From positions 1-64,000 of the forward strand of contig CAMATH010000035.1 in assembly GCA_945860955.1 (NCBI GenBank): a stretch of DNA of 64,000 nt, in the 5' to 3' direction. This DNA comes from Planctomicrobium piriforme (GTDB lineage Bacteria > Planctomycetota > Planctomycetia > Planctomycetales > Planctomycetaceae). Made by a program: the position numbers and the translations under genes. Positions 34,974 to 43,215 of the stretch are shown in pieces (position 1 is the first letter of the stretch; each line of letters starts with the position of its first letter). The notes below the pieces were generated by a model. The model was not told where the DNA came from and did no database searches. It saw only the letters and a list, made by a program, of their open reading frames with translations.

Positions 34974-35975
34974 TCAATACCACGCGTGCTTGTCGACCTG
35001 AGTGGCCAGCGGCTCGTTGTTGACGAACCGCCGAATATTCTCGAGCAATGTTTCGAGATGCCGTTGAGGAACACGGGGCGACGCGCCGGCAATGTGAGGA
35101 GTAATGATCACGTTCGGCATGCCCCAGAGTTCATGATCCGTGGGGAGCGGTTCTGTTTCGAACACATCCAGTCCCGCGCCGGCGATCAGCCCCGAACGCA
35201 ACGCGGCTGTGAGGTCGGCGAGATCGACGATCGCGCCGCGACCAATGTTGATGAGATACGCCGACCGACGCATTGCCGCGAACTGAGGCGCGCGAAACAG
35301 CTTTTCCGTCTGGGGGGTGTGCGGGGCGGCGATGACCACGTAGTCACTCTCGGACAACAGTTGGGACAACCGTTCGACAGGCCAGACGTCGTCGATGATT
35401 CCCGGGAGAGCGCGGGGTTTGGAGTCGACGCCCATCACCCGCAGTCCAAACGCGCGGGCCCTACGGGCGATTTCGGATCCAATCGCGCCGCAGCCGACAA
35501 TGCCCAGTGTCTGGTCAGCGAGATGTCGATGCGCGCGGTCGATGGCGTTTTCCACTCCGGGGCCGGAGATGAAATCGGTCCGCGCCTGTTCGCCTCCCAT
35601 TGGTTCCCAGCGGCGTTCTGTCTGTTGTCGGATATACAGATGCAGGTTGCGCGCGAAACAGACGACAAGCCCGAGAACGTGGTCCGCGATCACATCGGAA
35701 AACAACCCCCGCATGTTGCTGAGCGCGCAGGGATGCGCGATGAGTTCGGGAAACAGGTAGTGTTCTAGGCTCGCGGTCGGGGCTTGTACCCAGCGAAGTC
35801 GCTGCGCGTGCGAGAGCAATTCGGGAGTGAGTTTTCCAAAGAACGCGTCCGCGTCGACGATTTCGCGTGTCGCCTCTTCCGTGGACTTCGCGTTGACGAC
35901 ACGTATCAATCCAGCGGCATTCATGATGGAAGAGAGGCGTGAGGACTCGACTGCGGGATGGATGACGAGCTTCAT
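34974..35975 (-). CDS. D-2-hydroxyacid dehydrogenase family protein
   Basis: A 333-residue NAD-dependent oxidoreductase that reduces 2-keto acids to D-2-hydroxy acids or the reverse. The Rossmann glycine motif is TLGIVGCGAIGSEIARRA, the substrate/NAD Arg region is LINIGRGAIVD, and the catalytic His lies in IITPHIAGASP. The length fits the family. The ATG at 35975 (MKLVIHPAVESSRL) starts the conserved domain; the upstream frame does not. The specific substrate cannot be read from the sequence. It is divergent from the csrA-like gene and probably co-transcribed with the hydrolase gene. Confidence 0.92.
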   Translation of the reverse strand: MKLVIHPAVESSRLSSIMNAAGLIRVVNAKSTEEATREIVDADAFFGKLTPELLSHAQRLRWVQAPTASLEHYLFPELIAHPCALSNMRGLFSDVIADHVLGLVVCFARNLHLYIRQQTERRWEPMGGEQARTDFISGPGVENAIDRAHRHLADQTLGIVGCGAIGSEIARRARAFGLRVMGVDSKPRALPGIIDDVWPVERLSQLLSESDYVVIAAPHTPQTEKLFRAPQFAAMRRSAYLINIGRGAIVDLADLTAALRSGLIAGAGLDVFETEPLPTDHELWGMPNVIITPHIAGASPRVPQRHLETLLENIRRFVNNEPLATQVDKHAWY

Positions 35976-36170
35976 GAGCGCGGCGAGTTGAGAGGAGAGG
36001 AAGACGGTGTCAAGGCGGCGTGTGAACAGTAACTTCGCTTGAACCAGAAATCGAGCGCGCGACTCTTGCTCTTCAACTCGACGTCGCGCAGAATGACCAC
36101 CTCTCTTCGTTCCGTTCGGAACACACGTGACACTTCTCGACAACAAACCGCCACGAGGCGAGGAACAACG

Positions 36171-36386
36171 ATGACCCAGATCTGGCGCCAAGCGAACGAA
36201 CAGGTGCTCATCGGCGACGACATCACCGTGACCGTGCTGTCGGTGGGGGTATCGTTCGTCCGACTGGCGATTGAGTCGCCGCGCCAGGTGCCCAGTTATC
36301 GAGAGGTCGAACTCGCAAGATCTTTTGACGAAGAGGCAGAGCCGGTCGTCCACGAACTGGTTCCCGGAGTCCGCGTGCGGTTCTAG
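36171..36386 (+). CDS. csrA: divergent CsrA-family RNA-binding protein
   Basis: A 71-residue protein with the CsrA beta-sheet fold: QVLIGDDITVTVLSVGVSFV and LAIESPRQVPSYREVELARS match strands 2-5 and the conserved RNA-contact Arg in ESPRxVPxxRE. The first strand is atypical: MTQIWRQANE instead of the usual MLILTRRVGE, so only one of the two N-terminal Arg residues remains. CsrA dimers bind GGA motifs in mRNA leaders and control translation. A good ribosome binding site (GAGGCGAGGA) precedes the ATG at 36171. The tail is longer than in E. coli CsrA. No fliW is nearby. Confidence 0.82.
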   Translation: MTQIWRQANEQVLIGDDITVTVLSVGVSFVRLAIESPRQVPSYREVELARSFDEEAEPVVHELVPGVRVRF

Positions 36387-36496
36387 TTGCGTGCGTTCGG
36401 CAGAGTGCGTCGAGCATGTCGTGTGGCGTTATTGCGGGAGGCTCGGTGAATCGGGCCTCGTTCTGTCGAAATGACAGTTTCTGGGTGAGAATCACG

Positions 36497-37114
36497 ATGA
36501 GCCAATCAACGAACCGATGGCGTTTCTCGCCTCAATTTGTGGCATTTTCGTTCGTGTTGCACGTGTTGGTCGCGGGTTGTTCCGATGGCACACAGTTGGA
36601 GAAACTGGGGAACGACATCGTTCGGTTGGAGCGGGAGAACGCCGCCCTGCGAAAGGATCTCCAGGCGATTCAAGATTCTGTCGACAGCGCCGCGCGGCTG
36701 AAAGATCTCGAGGCGGCATTCCAGGCACAGCGCGAAGCCTGGGAAAAATTTCAAGCGGCGTATGAACCGTCGACACGCGAAGAGCTGAGGAAAAACGTCG
36801 ACGCGTCCACCGAGATTCTCCAGACACTGCAATCGGCCAACGAAACCGCGAGTGGCCGGCTGAAAACGCTGGAGGAGATTGTGGCGAATACGGAACAGCT
36901 CAAGACGTTGTGTGCCGAGCATGAAGCGTCGGCGAAGCAACTCGACACAATCGGACCGCTTCAGGCATCGGTGAAAAAGTTCGAGACGGAAGTGACGACT
37001 CAGGCCGCTCACATTCGCCGTGTCGAGGCGGCGGCCCATCGGGCGCAATCCACGGCCGACGACGCGAGTCGAAAAGCCGGCAGCGCTGAGAGCCTCGCAC
37101 GACAACGGCGATGA
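36497..37114 (+). CDS. coiled-coil putative lipoprotein
   Basis: A 205-residue exported protein. The N-terminus MSQSTNRWRFSPQFVAFSFV leads to the lipobox LVAGC, with Cys at residue 28. The remainder is almost wholly heptad-patterned helix rich in Glu, Ala, Leu and Lys (about 35-200), ending in an Arg/Ala-rich tail. A structural envelope role is inferred; no family is recognised. It follows the csrA-like gene by 110 nt on the same strand. The ATG at 36497 is used because it gives the signal peptide directly. Confidence 0.68.
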   Translation: MSQSTNRWRFSPQFVAFSFVLHVLVAGCSDGTQLEKLGNDIVRLERENAALRKDLQAIQDSVDSAARLKDLEAAFQAQREAWEKFQAAYEPSTREELRKNVDASTEILQTLQSANETASGRLKTLEEIVANTEQLKTLCAEHEASAKQLDTIGPLQASVKKFETEVTTQAAHIRRVEAAAHRAQSTADDASRKAGSAESLARQRR

Positions 37115-37427
37115 TGCCGGCTTGGATTGAAAGACGAATTTTGACAGGCTGAAGAGGATGAACAGGATTCGGTCTTGGTAATTGCCGAGCGGACCGGGAG
37201 GGGGAAGTTCGAGCTGAGCGACTCTTGGTCGCGGTGCCCGACGTGTGGTATGGAAGAACCGCGTCACGGGAGGGTCGAACCCCATGTTGTGACGGCATGC
37301 GATAGTGGCGTCGACCTTTCCACGGTTGCGTTTTCGCATCAACAAGTCAGAATCCAGGCATGACCAACCCGGTGTTGAGCCGGGCATCGGTTCCCGCCCC
37401 GAATCGCCCCCCCTCTGAGACGCAGCC
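37115..37427. other. intergenic stretch, nothing coding seen
   Basis: About 310 bases between two same-strand genes. It holds the second GATGAA-unit stretch at 37136-37168. I see no convincing gene, tRNA or terminator. Confidence 0.4.
37136..37168. repeat. GA-rich GATGAA-unit repeat, copy 2
   Basis: GAATTTTGACAGG followed by CTGAAGAGGATGAACAGGAT. It lacks the extra GATGAAAGG unit of the copy at 23780-23820 but otherwise aligns with it in the same orientation. Confidence 0.6.
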
Positions 37428-38819
37428 ATGCCCCTCCTGCCTGCTTCCGCTGTGAATCTTGGCCATCGTGAAAACTCATCCCCTGGCAAACGCGGATGCG
37501 AGAATTTGACGCGGCGCGATTTTCTGAAAACGGCCGCCGCCTTGGCGATGTGGCCCATGGGCCGAACGTTAGCGGCCGAAAGCCAGCGTCCCCAGGTCGC
37601 AGCCCTCTTCACCGAGTTCACCTACCGCTCGCACGCGCACGTGATCCTCGAGAACTTCCTGGAGCCCTACCTGTTCAACGGGAAAAAGACCGACCCGGGC
37701 TGCGACGTCGTCGCGTTGTATGGAGATCAGTTTCCACAGAACGAAATGAGTCGCGATGTCGCCAAGCGGTATGGCATTCCGATTTACGACACGATCGCGG
37801 GAGCGCTCTGCCGGGGGGGAGACACGCTCGCTGTCGACGCGGTCTTGTCAATTGGCGAACATGGCAAGTACCCGGTCAACGAGCTGGGACAGCAGGAATA
37901 CCCGCGGAAGCGATTTTTCGATGAAGCGGTCGCGGTGATGAAGAAATCCAACCGCGTCGTTCCGTTGTTCAACGACAAACATCTGTCGTTCCGATGGGAC
38001 TGGGCGAAAGAGATGTACGACGTCGCTCGGGAGTTGAAGATCCCATTCATGGCGGGGAGTTCCGTGCCGCTGGCGCAGCGTCGACCCGCGTTCGAATTGC
38101 CCGCGAATGCCGAAATCACCCAGGCGGTCGCCGTGCATGGGGGGCCGCTCGAGTCGTACGACTTCCACGGCATCGAACTCTTGCAGTCGATTGTCGAAGC
38201 CCGCCGGGGAGGTGAAACGGGGGTCGCGTCGGTCGAGTTTCTTTCCGGTGAAATGCTCGATCAGGCATTGTCGACGGAGGGCTGGCGGGAGCTGGTGAAC
38301 GCGGCGCTGGCGGCCGAACTGGGAAAGGCCCCGGCGAAACTGACTGATGTCCCCGATGAACAGGGAGACGCGCCGCACGCGGTGCGGATCACCTATCGTG
38401 ATGGTCTGAAGGGGCTGGTGGTGCGGGTGGGGCGGAGCGCGACGCGCTGGAATATCGCCTGCCGGCTCAAGGGGGATCCGCAAATTCGGGCCACCCATTT
38501 TTATGTCGGACCCTGGAACAACCGCAATTTGTTCAAAGCGCTGTCACACGCGATTCAACATCACTTCCGGGAAGGCCGTTCGCCGTACCCGGTTGAACGA
38601 ACGCTGGTCGCCACGGGTGTCCTGGAGACGGCTCTGCGGTCGCGGCGTGACAAACAGCCGCTTGAGACATCGCAATTGAATATCGTCTACGCGCCGACCG
38701 ACTACCGGGCGATGCGGGAAATGGGGGAGACCTGGAAAATTGTCACTCCGGATGTTCCTCAACCCCCCGATATCGACCTGACAGGTCGGAATTTCCAACC
38801 AGGGGCTGGCAAACCGTAA
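37428..38819 (+). CDS. Tat-exported protein of unknown function
   Basis: A 463-residue protein with a twin-arginine signal (LTRRDFLKTAAALAMWPMGR, about residues 27-46) followed by an AxA-type cleavage region. The mature part opens with QVAALFTEFTYRSHAHVILE and includes a segment reminiscent of the dinucleotide-binding half of Gfo/Idh/MocA proteins (VDAVLSIGEHGKYPVN), but no classical Rossmann glycine motif is seen. A metal- or sugar-related periplasmic role is a guess; I do not recognise a characterised family. The family seems typical of planctomycetes. Confidence 0.75.
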   Translation: MPLLPASAVNLGHRENSSPGKRGCENLTRRDFLKTAAALAMWPMGRTLAAESQRPQVAALFTEFTYRSHAHVILENFLEPYLFNGKKTDPGCDVVALYGDQFPQNEMSRDVAKRYGIPIYDTIAGALCRGGDTLAVDAVLSIGEHGKYPVNELGQQEYPRKRFFDEAVAVMKKSNRVVPLFNDKHLSFRWDWAKEMYDVARELKIPFMAGSSVPLAQRRPAFELPANAEITQAVAVHGGPLESYDFHGIELLQSIVEARRGGETGVASVEFLSGEMLDQALSTEGWRELVNAALAAELGKAPAKLTDVPDEQGDAPHAVRITYRDGLKGLVVRVGRSATRWNIACRLKGDPQIRATHFYVGPWNNRNLFKALSHAIQHHFREGRSPYPVERTLVATGVLETALRSRRDKQPLETSQLNIVYAPTDYRAMREMGETWKIVTPDVPQPPDIDLTGRNFQPGAGKP

Positions 38820-38895
38820 ACCGCACCCACGCGCATCGTCACTCTCCCCGTCACTTCCCTTCAAATCGCCGTTTCTCCCACACCCGGAATTCATC

Positions 38896-39291
38896 ATGGT
38901 CCGTCCCCAACCAGAACAACCGAAACCCGCGACTCTTTACGAACGACTGGGAGGCTACGACGCCATCGCTGCGGTCGCCGACAATCTGCTCTCCAGACTG
39001 CGCGCCGACTCTCAACTCGGTCGGTTCTGGGCGCACCGCGGCGAAGATGGCATCCGTCGCGAAAAGCAACTGCTGATCGACTTTCTGTGCCAGAACGCCG
39101 GTGGACCGGTCTACTATCGCGGGCGTGATATGACGCTCTGCCACAAGGGAATGCGGATCTCGCAATCCGACTGGCAGATCTTCCTGCGGCACGTGAACTC
39201 CACGCTCGACCACTTCCAGGTACCGGCCGGCGAACGCCAGGATGTGCTGGGATTTGTCGAAAGCACCAGGAGCGAAATCGTCGAGGTGTAG
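38896..39291 (+). CDS. truncated hemoglobin, group I-like
   Basis: A 131-residue 2-over-2 globin. The landmarks TLYERLGGYDAIAAVADNLL (helices A-B), GGPVYYRGRDMTLCHKGM (the Gly-Gly before helix E and the heme pocket) and the proximal His, probably H83 in CHKGMRIS, are visible. The family binds heme and O2 or NO and is often linked to NO detoxification or oxygen handling; the role here is not shown. It lies 76 nt downstream of the Tat-exported unknown on the same strand, without an obvious functional link. Confidence 0.88.
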   Translation: MVRPQPEQPKPATLYERLGGYDAIAAVADNLLSRLRADSQLGRFWAHRGEDGIRREKQLLIDFLCQNAGGPVYYRGRDMTLCHKGMRISQSDWQIFLRHVNSTLDHFQVPAGERQDVLGFVESTRSEIVEV

Positions 39292-39381
39292 ACGTGTGAT
39301 GCGTTTTGCGCTGCCGACAACGCCGGGTTCACACGGCGACGCGGTCATCTCCTCTGTTCCGCCTCGTGAAATCGATCTCGC

Positions 39382-40005
39382 TCATTCCACCGCCAACGAT
39401 CTCCGCATCAGCTCCGCGACACCGAGCGAGTTTTCGTCTCCCTGCTGTTCCAGGCTGGCGATCACTTTTTCCCGGCGTTCGGCCGGATGGTTCTGACTGA
39501 GTTTGAATTTGCCTTCGAGGCGCGTGATCTTCAAACGCAATCCGACGATTTGCGGCAACAACCCACGGGCGAAGGATTCGTCCCCGGCGGTCGACCACGG
39601 TTTGGGGCGTCCTCCCTCATACGTCGCGACGGCCCGTTGGACAATGTTCCAGAGTTCGTCGGGCTGTTCAATGACCACGACGTGTCCGTAGGCATGAACG
39701 GCGGTGTAATTCCAGGTGGGAACTGCCCGATTGGTGTCGTACCACGCTGGGGTGATATGCGCGTGCGGACCGGCAAATACCGCCAACACCGTCTGGCCGG
39801 CGATCTCGCGCCACTGCGGATTCGCCCGCGCGATATGCGTAGTGATCGTTCCATAATCGCCGGCTGTGCGGTTCAAGAGCATCGGCACGTGCGTGACGAA
39901 CGGGACCGCCGCGACCTGCGACACCAACAAGCCGAAACTGTGGCGCTCGATGAAGTCGTGCAACGTCGGGAGGTCAGTCTCGGCGAACGAACTGGGGATG
40001 TACAT
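39382..40005 (-). CDS. PaiB-family FMN-binding-fold protein
   Basis: A 207-residue protein with the split-barrel flavin fold of PaiB: MYIPSSFAETDLPTLHDFIE at the start, HIARANPQWRE, AHITPAWYD and VPTWNYTAVHAYGHVVVIEQ, and the C-terminal GLRLKITRLEGKFKLSQN typical of this family. In Bacillus PaiB is described as a negative regulator of sporulation and protease genes, but flavin or heme binding is better supported for the family. The ATG at 40005 gives the standard N-terminus. It lies downstream of ppdK but is separated by an intrinsic terminator. Confidence 0.9.
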   Translation of the reverse strand: MYIPSSFAETDLPTLHDFIERHSFGLLVSQVAAVPFVTHVPMLLNRTAGDYGTITTHIARANPQWREIAGQTVLAVFAGPHAHITPAWYDTNRAVPTWNYTAVHAYGHVVVIEQPDELWNIVQRAVATYEGGRPKPWSTAGDESFARGLLPQIVGLRLKITRLEGKFKLSQNHPAERREKVIASLEQQGDENSLGVAELMRRSLAVE

Positions 40006-40023
40006 GGCTTTCCCTGGACGGCG

Positions 40024-40068
40024 GATAAAGAAACAGGCCGATCCCGAAGTCTCGGAACCGGCCTGTTC
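40024..40068 (-). terminator. intrinsic terminator of ppdK
   Basis: On the minus strand, AACAGGCCG and CGGCCTGTT (40067-40059 and 40040-40032) pair perfectly, with further partial pairing in the loop, and are followed by TTCTTTAT. The hairpin is about 70 nt past the ppdK stop and just upstream of the PaiB-like start. Confidence 0.75.
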
Positions 40069-40139
40069 AGAATCCAATTACAACCAGCGATTTAAGGAAC
40101 TTCGATGCGAGTCGTCGATCGAAGGCCGAAACGCGGGAT

Positions 40140-42872
40140 CTACTTCTTCGCGTTCTTTTCCGCGATGGCGGCTTGCGCGGCGGCGAGGCGGGCGATCGGC
40201 ACCCGGAACGGCGAGCAACTCACGTAGTTCAGGCCAATGCGATGGCAGAACATCACGCTCGACGGGTCTCCACCATGTTCGCCGCAGATGCCGATCTTGA
40301 GATCGGCCCGCGACTTTCGGCCCCCCGCGACACCAATCTTCATCAGGCCGCCGATGCCGTCCTGATCAATCGTCTGGAACGGATCGCTGCCGATGATGTC
40401 GTGTTCACGGTAGTAGCCGATGAACGTGCCGTAGTCGTCGCGGCTGATTCCCAACCCGGTCTGGGTGAGGTCGTTGGTTCCAAAGCTGAAGAACTCGGCG
40501 CTTTGGGCGATCTGGTCGGCGCAAATCGCGGCACGGGGCACCTCGATCATCGTTCCAACCAGATACTTCAGCGTCACGCCGGTTTCTTTGAAGACCGCTT
40601 CGGCCTGAGCGCGGACGATCTTTTCCTGATCCTTGAACTCGGCGAGGAATCCGACGAGGGGGATCATGACTTCGGGTTCGACTTCGATACCCGACTTCTT
40701 GATCTGCACGGCCGCTTCGAAAATGGCGCGGGCCTGCATCGCCGTGATTTCCGGATACACAATTCCCAGCCGGCAGCCACGATGCCCCAGCATGGGATTG
40801 CTTTCGTGCAACGAATGCACCCGCTCGGCAACCACTTCGGCCGAAAGGCCGAGTTTCTTGCCGAGTTCGGCCTGGGCAGCCGCGTCGTGAGGCAGGAACT
40901 CATGCAGCGGGGGGTCGAGCAGACGGATGGTGACCGGTCGCCCGGCCATCTCGCGGAAGAGCCCCGCGAAGTCGTTCCGCTGGAACGGCAGCAGCTTGGC
41001 CAACGCCTTTTCGCGGGCAGGCTGGTCGTCGGCGAGAATCATTTCGCGGAATTCGCCGATGTGGTCGAAGAACATGTGTTCGGTTCGACACAGGCCAATC
41101 CCTTCGGCACCAAACGCGACCGCTTCGGCGGCCTGATCGGGCTGGTCGGCGTTGGTTCGCACCTTGAGAGTGCGGGCCTTGTCGACCCAGCCCATCAGCT
41201 TTTCGTACCGCTGGTAGATTTCCGACTGCTCGGGCTTCAGCGTCTTCTTCAGCACGACCTGAATCACTTCGCTGGGCTGCGTCTTCACCGCGTCGGCGAA
41301 GATCTCTCCCGTGAAGCCGTCGATGCTGATGTAGTCCCCTTCCTTGAGAACCTTGTCTCCCACCGTCACCGTGCCGGTGTGGTAGTCGATGTTCAACTCA
41401 CCGGCACCGACGATGCACACCTTGCCCATCTGTCGGCTGACGAGGGCCGCGTGCGAACTCGCACCGCCAAACGCGGTCAGAATCCCCTTGGCGACCTTCA
41501 TCCCGCGAAGGTCTTCGGGGCTGGTCTCGCGACGAACGAGAATCAGTTCGACGTTGGGATTCTTCTGCCACTGCGCCTCGGCGTCGCTCGCGTGGAAGAC
41601 AATCTTTCCAGCCGCCGCACCCGGGCCGGCGTTGATTCCCTTCGACAGCAGCCGGCCTTGCGCTTGCGCCGCCTTCTTGCCGGCCGGATCGAAAATCGGC
41701 TGCAAGAGCTGGTTGAGATCGTCCGCTGGGATGCGGCGGGCGAGTAACGCGTCTTCTTCGGAAATCAAACCTTCGGTCACGAGGTCGACGGCGATTCGCA
41801 CAGCGGCGAAACCAGTCCGCTTCGCGTTGCGGGTCTGCAGCATCCAGACCGTGCCACGCTGAATCGTGAACTCGATGTCCTGCACTTCTTTGTAGTGCCG
41901 CTCGAGCTTCTTGCCGATCTCGTTGAGCTGGGCGTACGATTCGGGCATGTCTTTCGACAGTTCATCTTCGATCCGCTTCGGAGTGCGGATGCCGGCGACG
42001 ACGTCTTCTCCCTGGGCGTTGATCAGGTAGTCGCCACAGAAGCCGGGAATACCCAACGCACAGTCGCGGGTCAGGCCGACCCCGGTCGCGCAGTCATCGC
42101 CCAGGTTGCCGAAGACCATTGCCTGAACGTTGACCGCTGTGCCCCATTCGTGGGGAATGTTGTACGTTCGGCGATAGACAATCGCGCGGTCATTCATCCA
42201 GCTCCGGAAGACGGCGCCGATCGCGCCCCAGACCTGTTCAAGCGGGTCGGTGGGGAAGTCGTGGCCGGTCCGGTCCTTGATCGCCTTCTTGAACTCGGCG
42301 ACCAGTTCCTTCAGGTGCTTTGGTTCGAGATCTTTGTCGAACTTGACGCCAGCCTGTTCCTTTTTGTGTTCGAGGATCTCTTCAAACGGATCCTTCTCCA
42401 TTTTGTCGTGCGGCTTGAGATCCAGCACCACGTCGCCATACATCTGCACGAACCGGCGGTAGCTGTCCCAGGCGAACCGTTCGTTGCCCGTCTGCTTCGA
42501 TAGCGACTCGACCGTTTGATCGTTGAGGCCGATGTTGAGGACGGTGTCCATCATCCCGGGCATCGACTCGCGAGCGCCCGAGCGGCACGACAGCAGGAGC
42601 GGATTCTTGAGATCGCCAAATTTCGCTCCCATCGACTTTTCGATTTTGGCGAGCGCGTCGGCGACTTGCGCTTTGATTTCCGGCGGATACTGCTTGCCGT
42701 TGGCGTAGTAGTAGTTGCAGACCTCGGTCGTGATCGTGAAGCCGGCGGGAACCGGCAGCCCGATGTTGGTCATCTCAGCCAGGTTGGCACCTTTGCCACC
42801 CAGTAGAGATTTCATGTCGGCCTTGCCGTCGGCCTTGCCGCTTCCAAAGTAATAGACGTACTGGGTGGACAT
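40140..42872 (-). CDS. ppdK: pyruvate, phosphate dikinase
   Basis: A 910-residue enzyme interconverting pyruvate, ATP and phosphate with phosphoenolpyruvate, AMP and pyrophosphate. The ATP-grasp domain opens with [20 protein letters not shown]; the phosphohistidine domain has [19 protein letters not shown] with the catalytic His; the C-terminal PEP/pyruvate barrel includes GTNDLTQ and the catalytic Cys in [10 protein letters not shown]. The length is typical. The ATG at 42872 ([20 protein letters not shown]) is preferred over the upstream open frame. It is followed by a good intrinsic terminator, so it is probably monocistronic. Confidence 0.96.
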   Translation of the reverse strand: MSTQYVYYFGSGKADGKADMKSLLGGKGANLAEMTNIGLPVPAGFTITTEVCNYYYANGKQYPPEIKAQVADALAKIEKSMGAKFGDLKNPLLLSCRSGARESMPGMMDTVLNIGLNDQTVESLSKQTGNERFAWDSYRRFVQMYGDVVLDLKPHDKMEKDPFEEILEHKKEQAGVKFDKDLEPKHLKELVAEFKKAIKDRTGHDFPTDPLEQVWGAIGAVFRSWMNDRAIVYRRTYNIPHEWGTAVNVQAMVFGNLGDDCATGVGLTRDCALGIPGFCGDYLINAQGEDVVAGIRTPKRIEDELSKDMPESYAQLNEIGKKLERHYKEVQDIEFTIQRGTVWMLQTRNAKRTGFAAVRIAVDLVTEGLISEEDALLARRIPADDLNQLLQPIFDPAGKKAAQAQGRLLSKGINAGPGAAAGKIVFHASDAEAQWQKNPNVELILVRRETSPEDLRGMKVAKGILTAFGGASSHAALVSRQMGKVCIVGAGELNIDYHTGTVTVGDKVLKEGDYISIDGFTGEIFADAVKTQPSEVIQVVLKKTLKPEQSEIYQRYEKLMGWVDKARTLKVRTNADQPDQAAEAVAFGAEGIGLCRTEHMFFDHIGEFREMILADDQPAREKALAKLLPFQRNDFAGLFREMAGRPVTIRLLDPPLHEFLPHDAAAQAELGKKLGLSAEVVAERVHSLHESNPMLGHRGCRLGIVYPEITAMQARAIFEAAVQIKKSGIEVEPEVMIPLVGFLAEFKDQEKIVRAQAEAVFKETGVTLKYLVGTMIEVPRAAICADQIAQSAEFFSFGTNDLTQTGLGISRDDYGTFIGYYREHDIIGSDPFQTIDQDGIGGLMKIGVAGGRKSRADLKIGICGEHGGDPSSVMFCHRIGLNYVSCSPFRVPIARLAAAQAAIAEKNAKK

Positions 42873-43215
42873 GCTGAAGTGGTTTTCTAGAGGCAACTCG
42901 GTGGGGTCAGCCACGTTCAAAACGAGCGTCTTGAACCGCAAGCCAAAGCTGCGTAACACCTTCTGGTGAACGCATCCGAGCCATTACCGGCGACAGAAGG
43001 AGAACCAACGGTCGACCCGGCAAACAGGGAATCCCCCGCGCGCACCGCCAGCCGGGGCCGGTGTGCGAGCGGCAAGAGGAAACTAACAACGGTGATTCCG
43101 CAGGTCAATGGATCGGAGAGCAGAGCCATTGCACCGCCAGCCGGCATATCTCAAACTACCCTGAGTCGCGCCACGATCACCCCGCGCGTCTCCGTTCTTC
43201 CCCTGAGAAACTGCC
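42873..43215. other. divergent intergenic region between ppdK and the DUF1549/DUF1553 gene
   Basis: About 340 bases that should hold both promoters. GCACCGCCAGCCGG occurs twice, at 43042-43055 and 43131-43144. I cannot place promoters confidently and see no small gene. Confidence 0.4.

Noticed and set aside
37240-37300. Possible tRNA
   Set aside because: A GGTCGAACCCC stretch resembles a T-loop, but no acceptor, D or anticodon stems can be assembled around it.
40173-41747. 524-residue plus-strand open frame opposite ppdK
   Set aside because: Antisense of a complete pyruvate phosphate dikinase.
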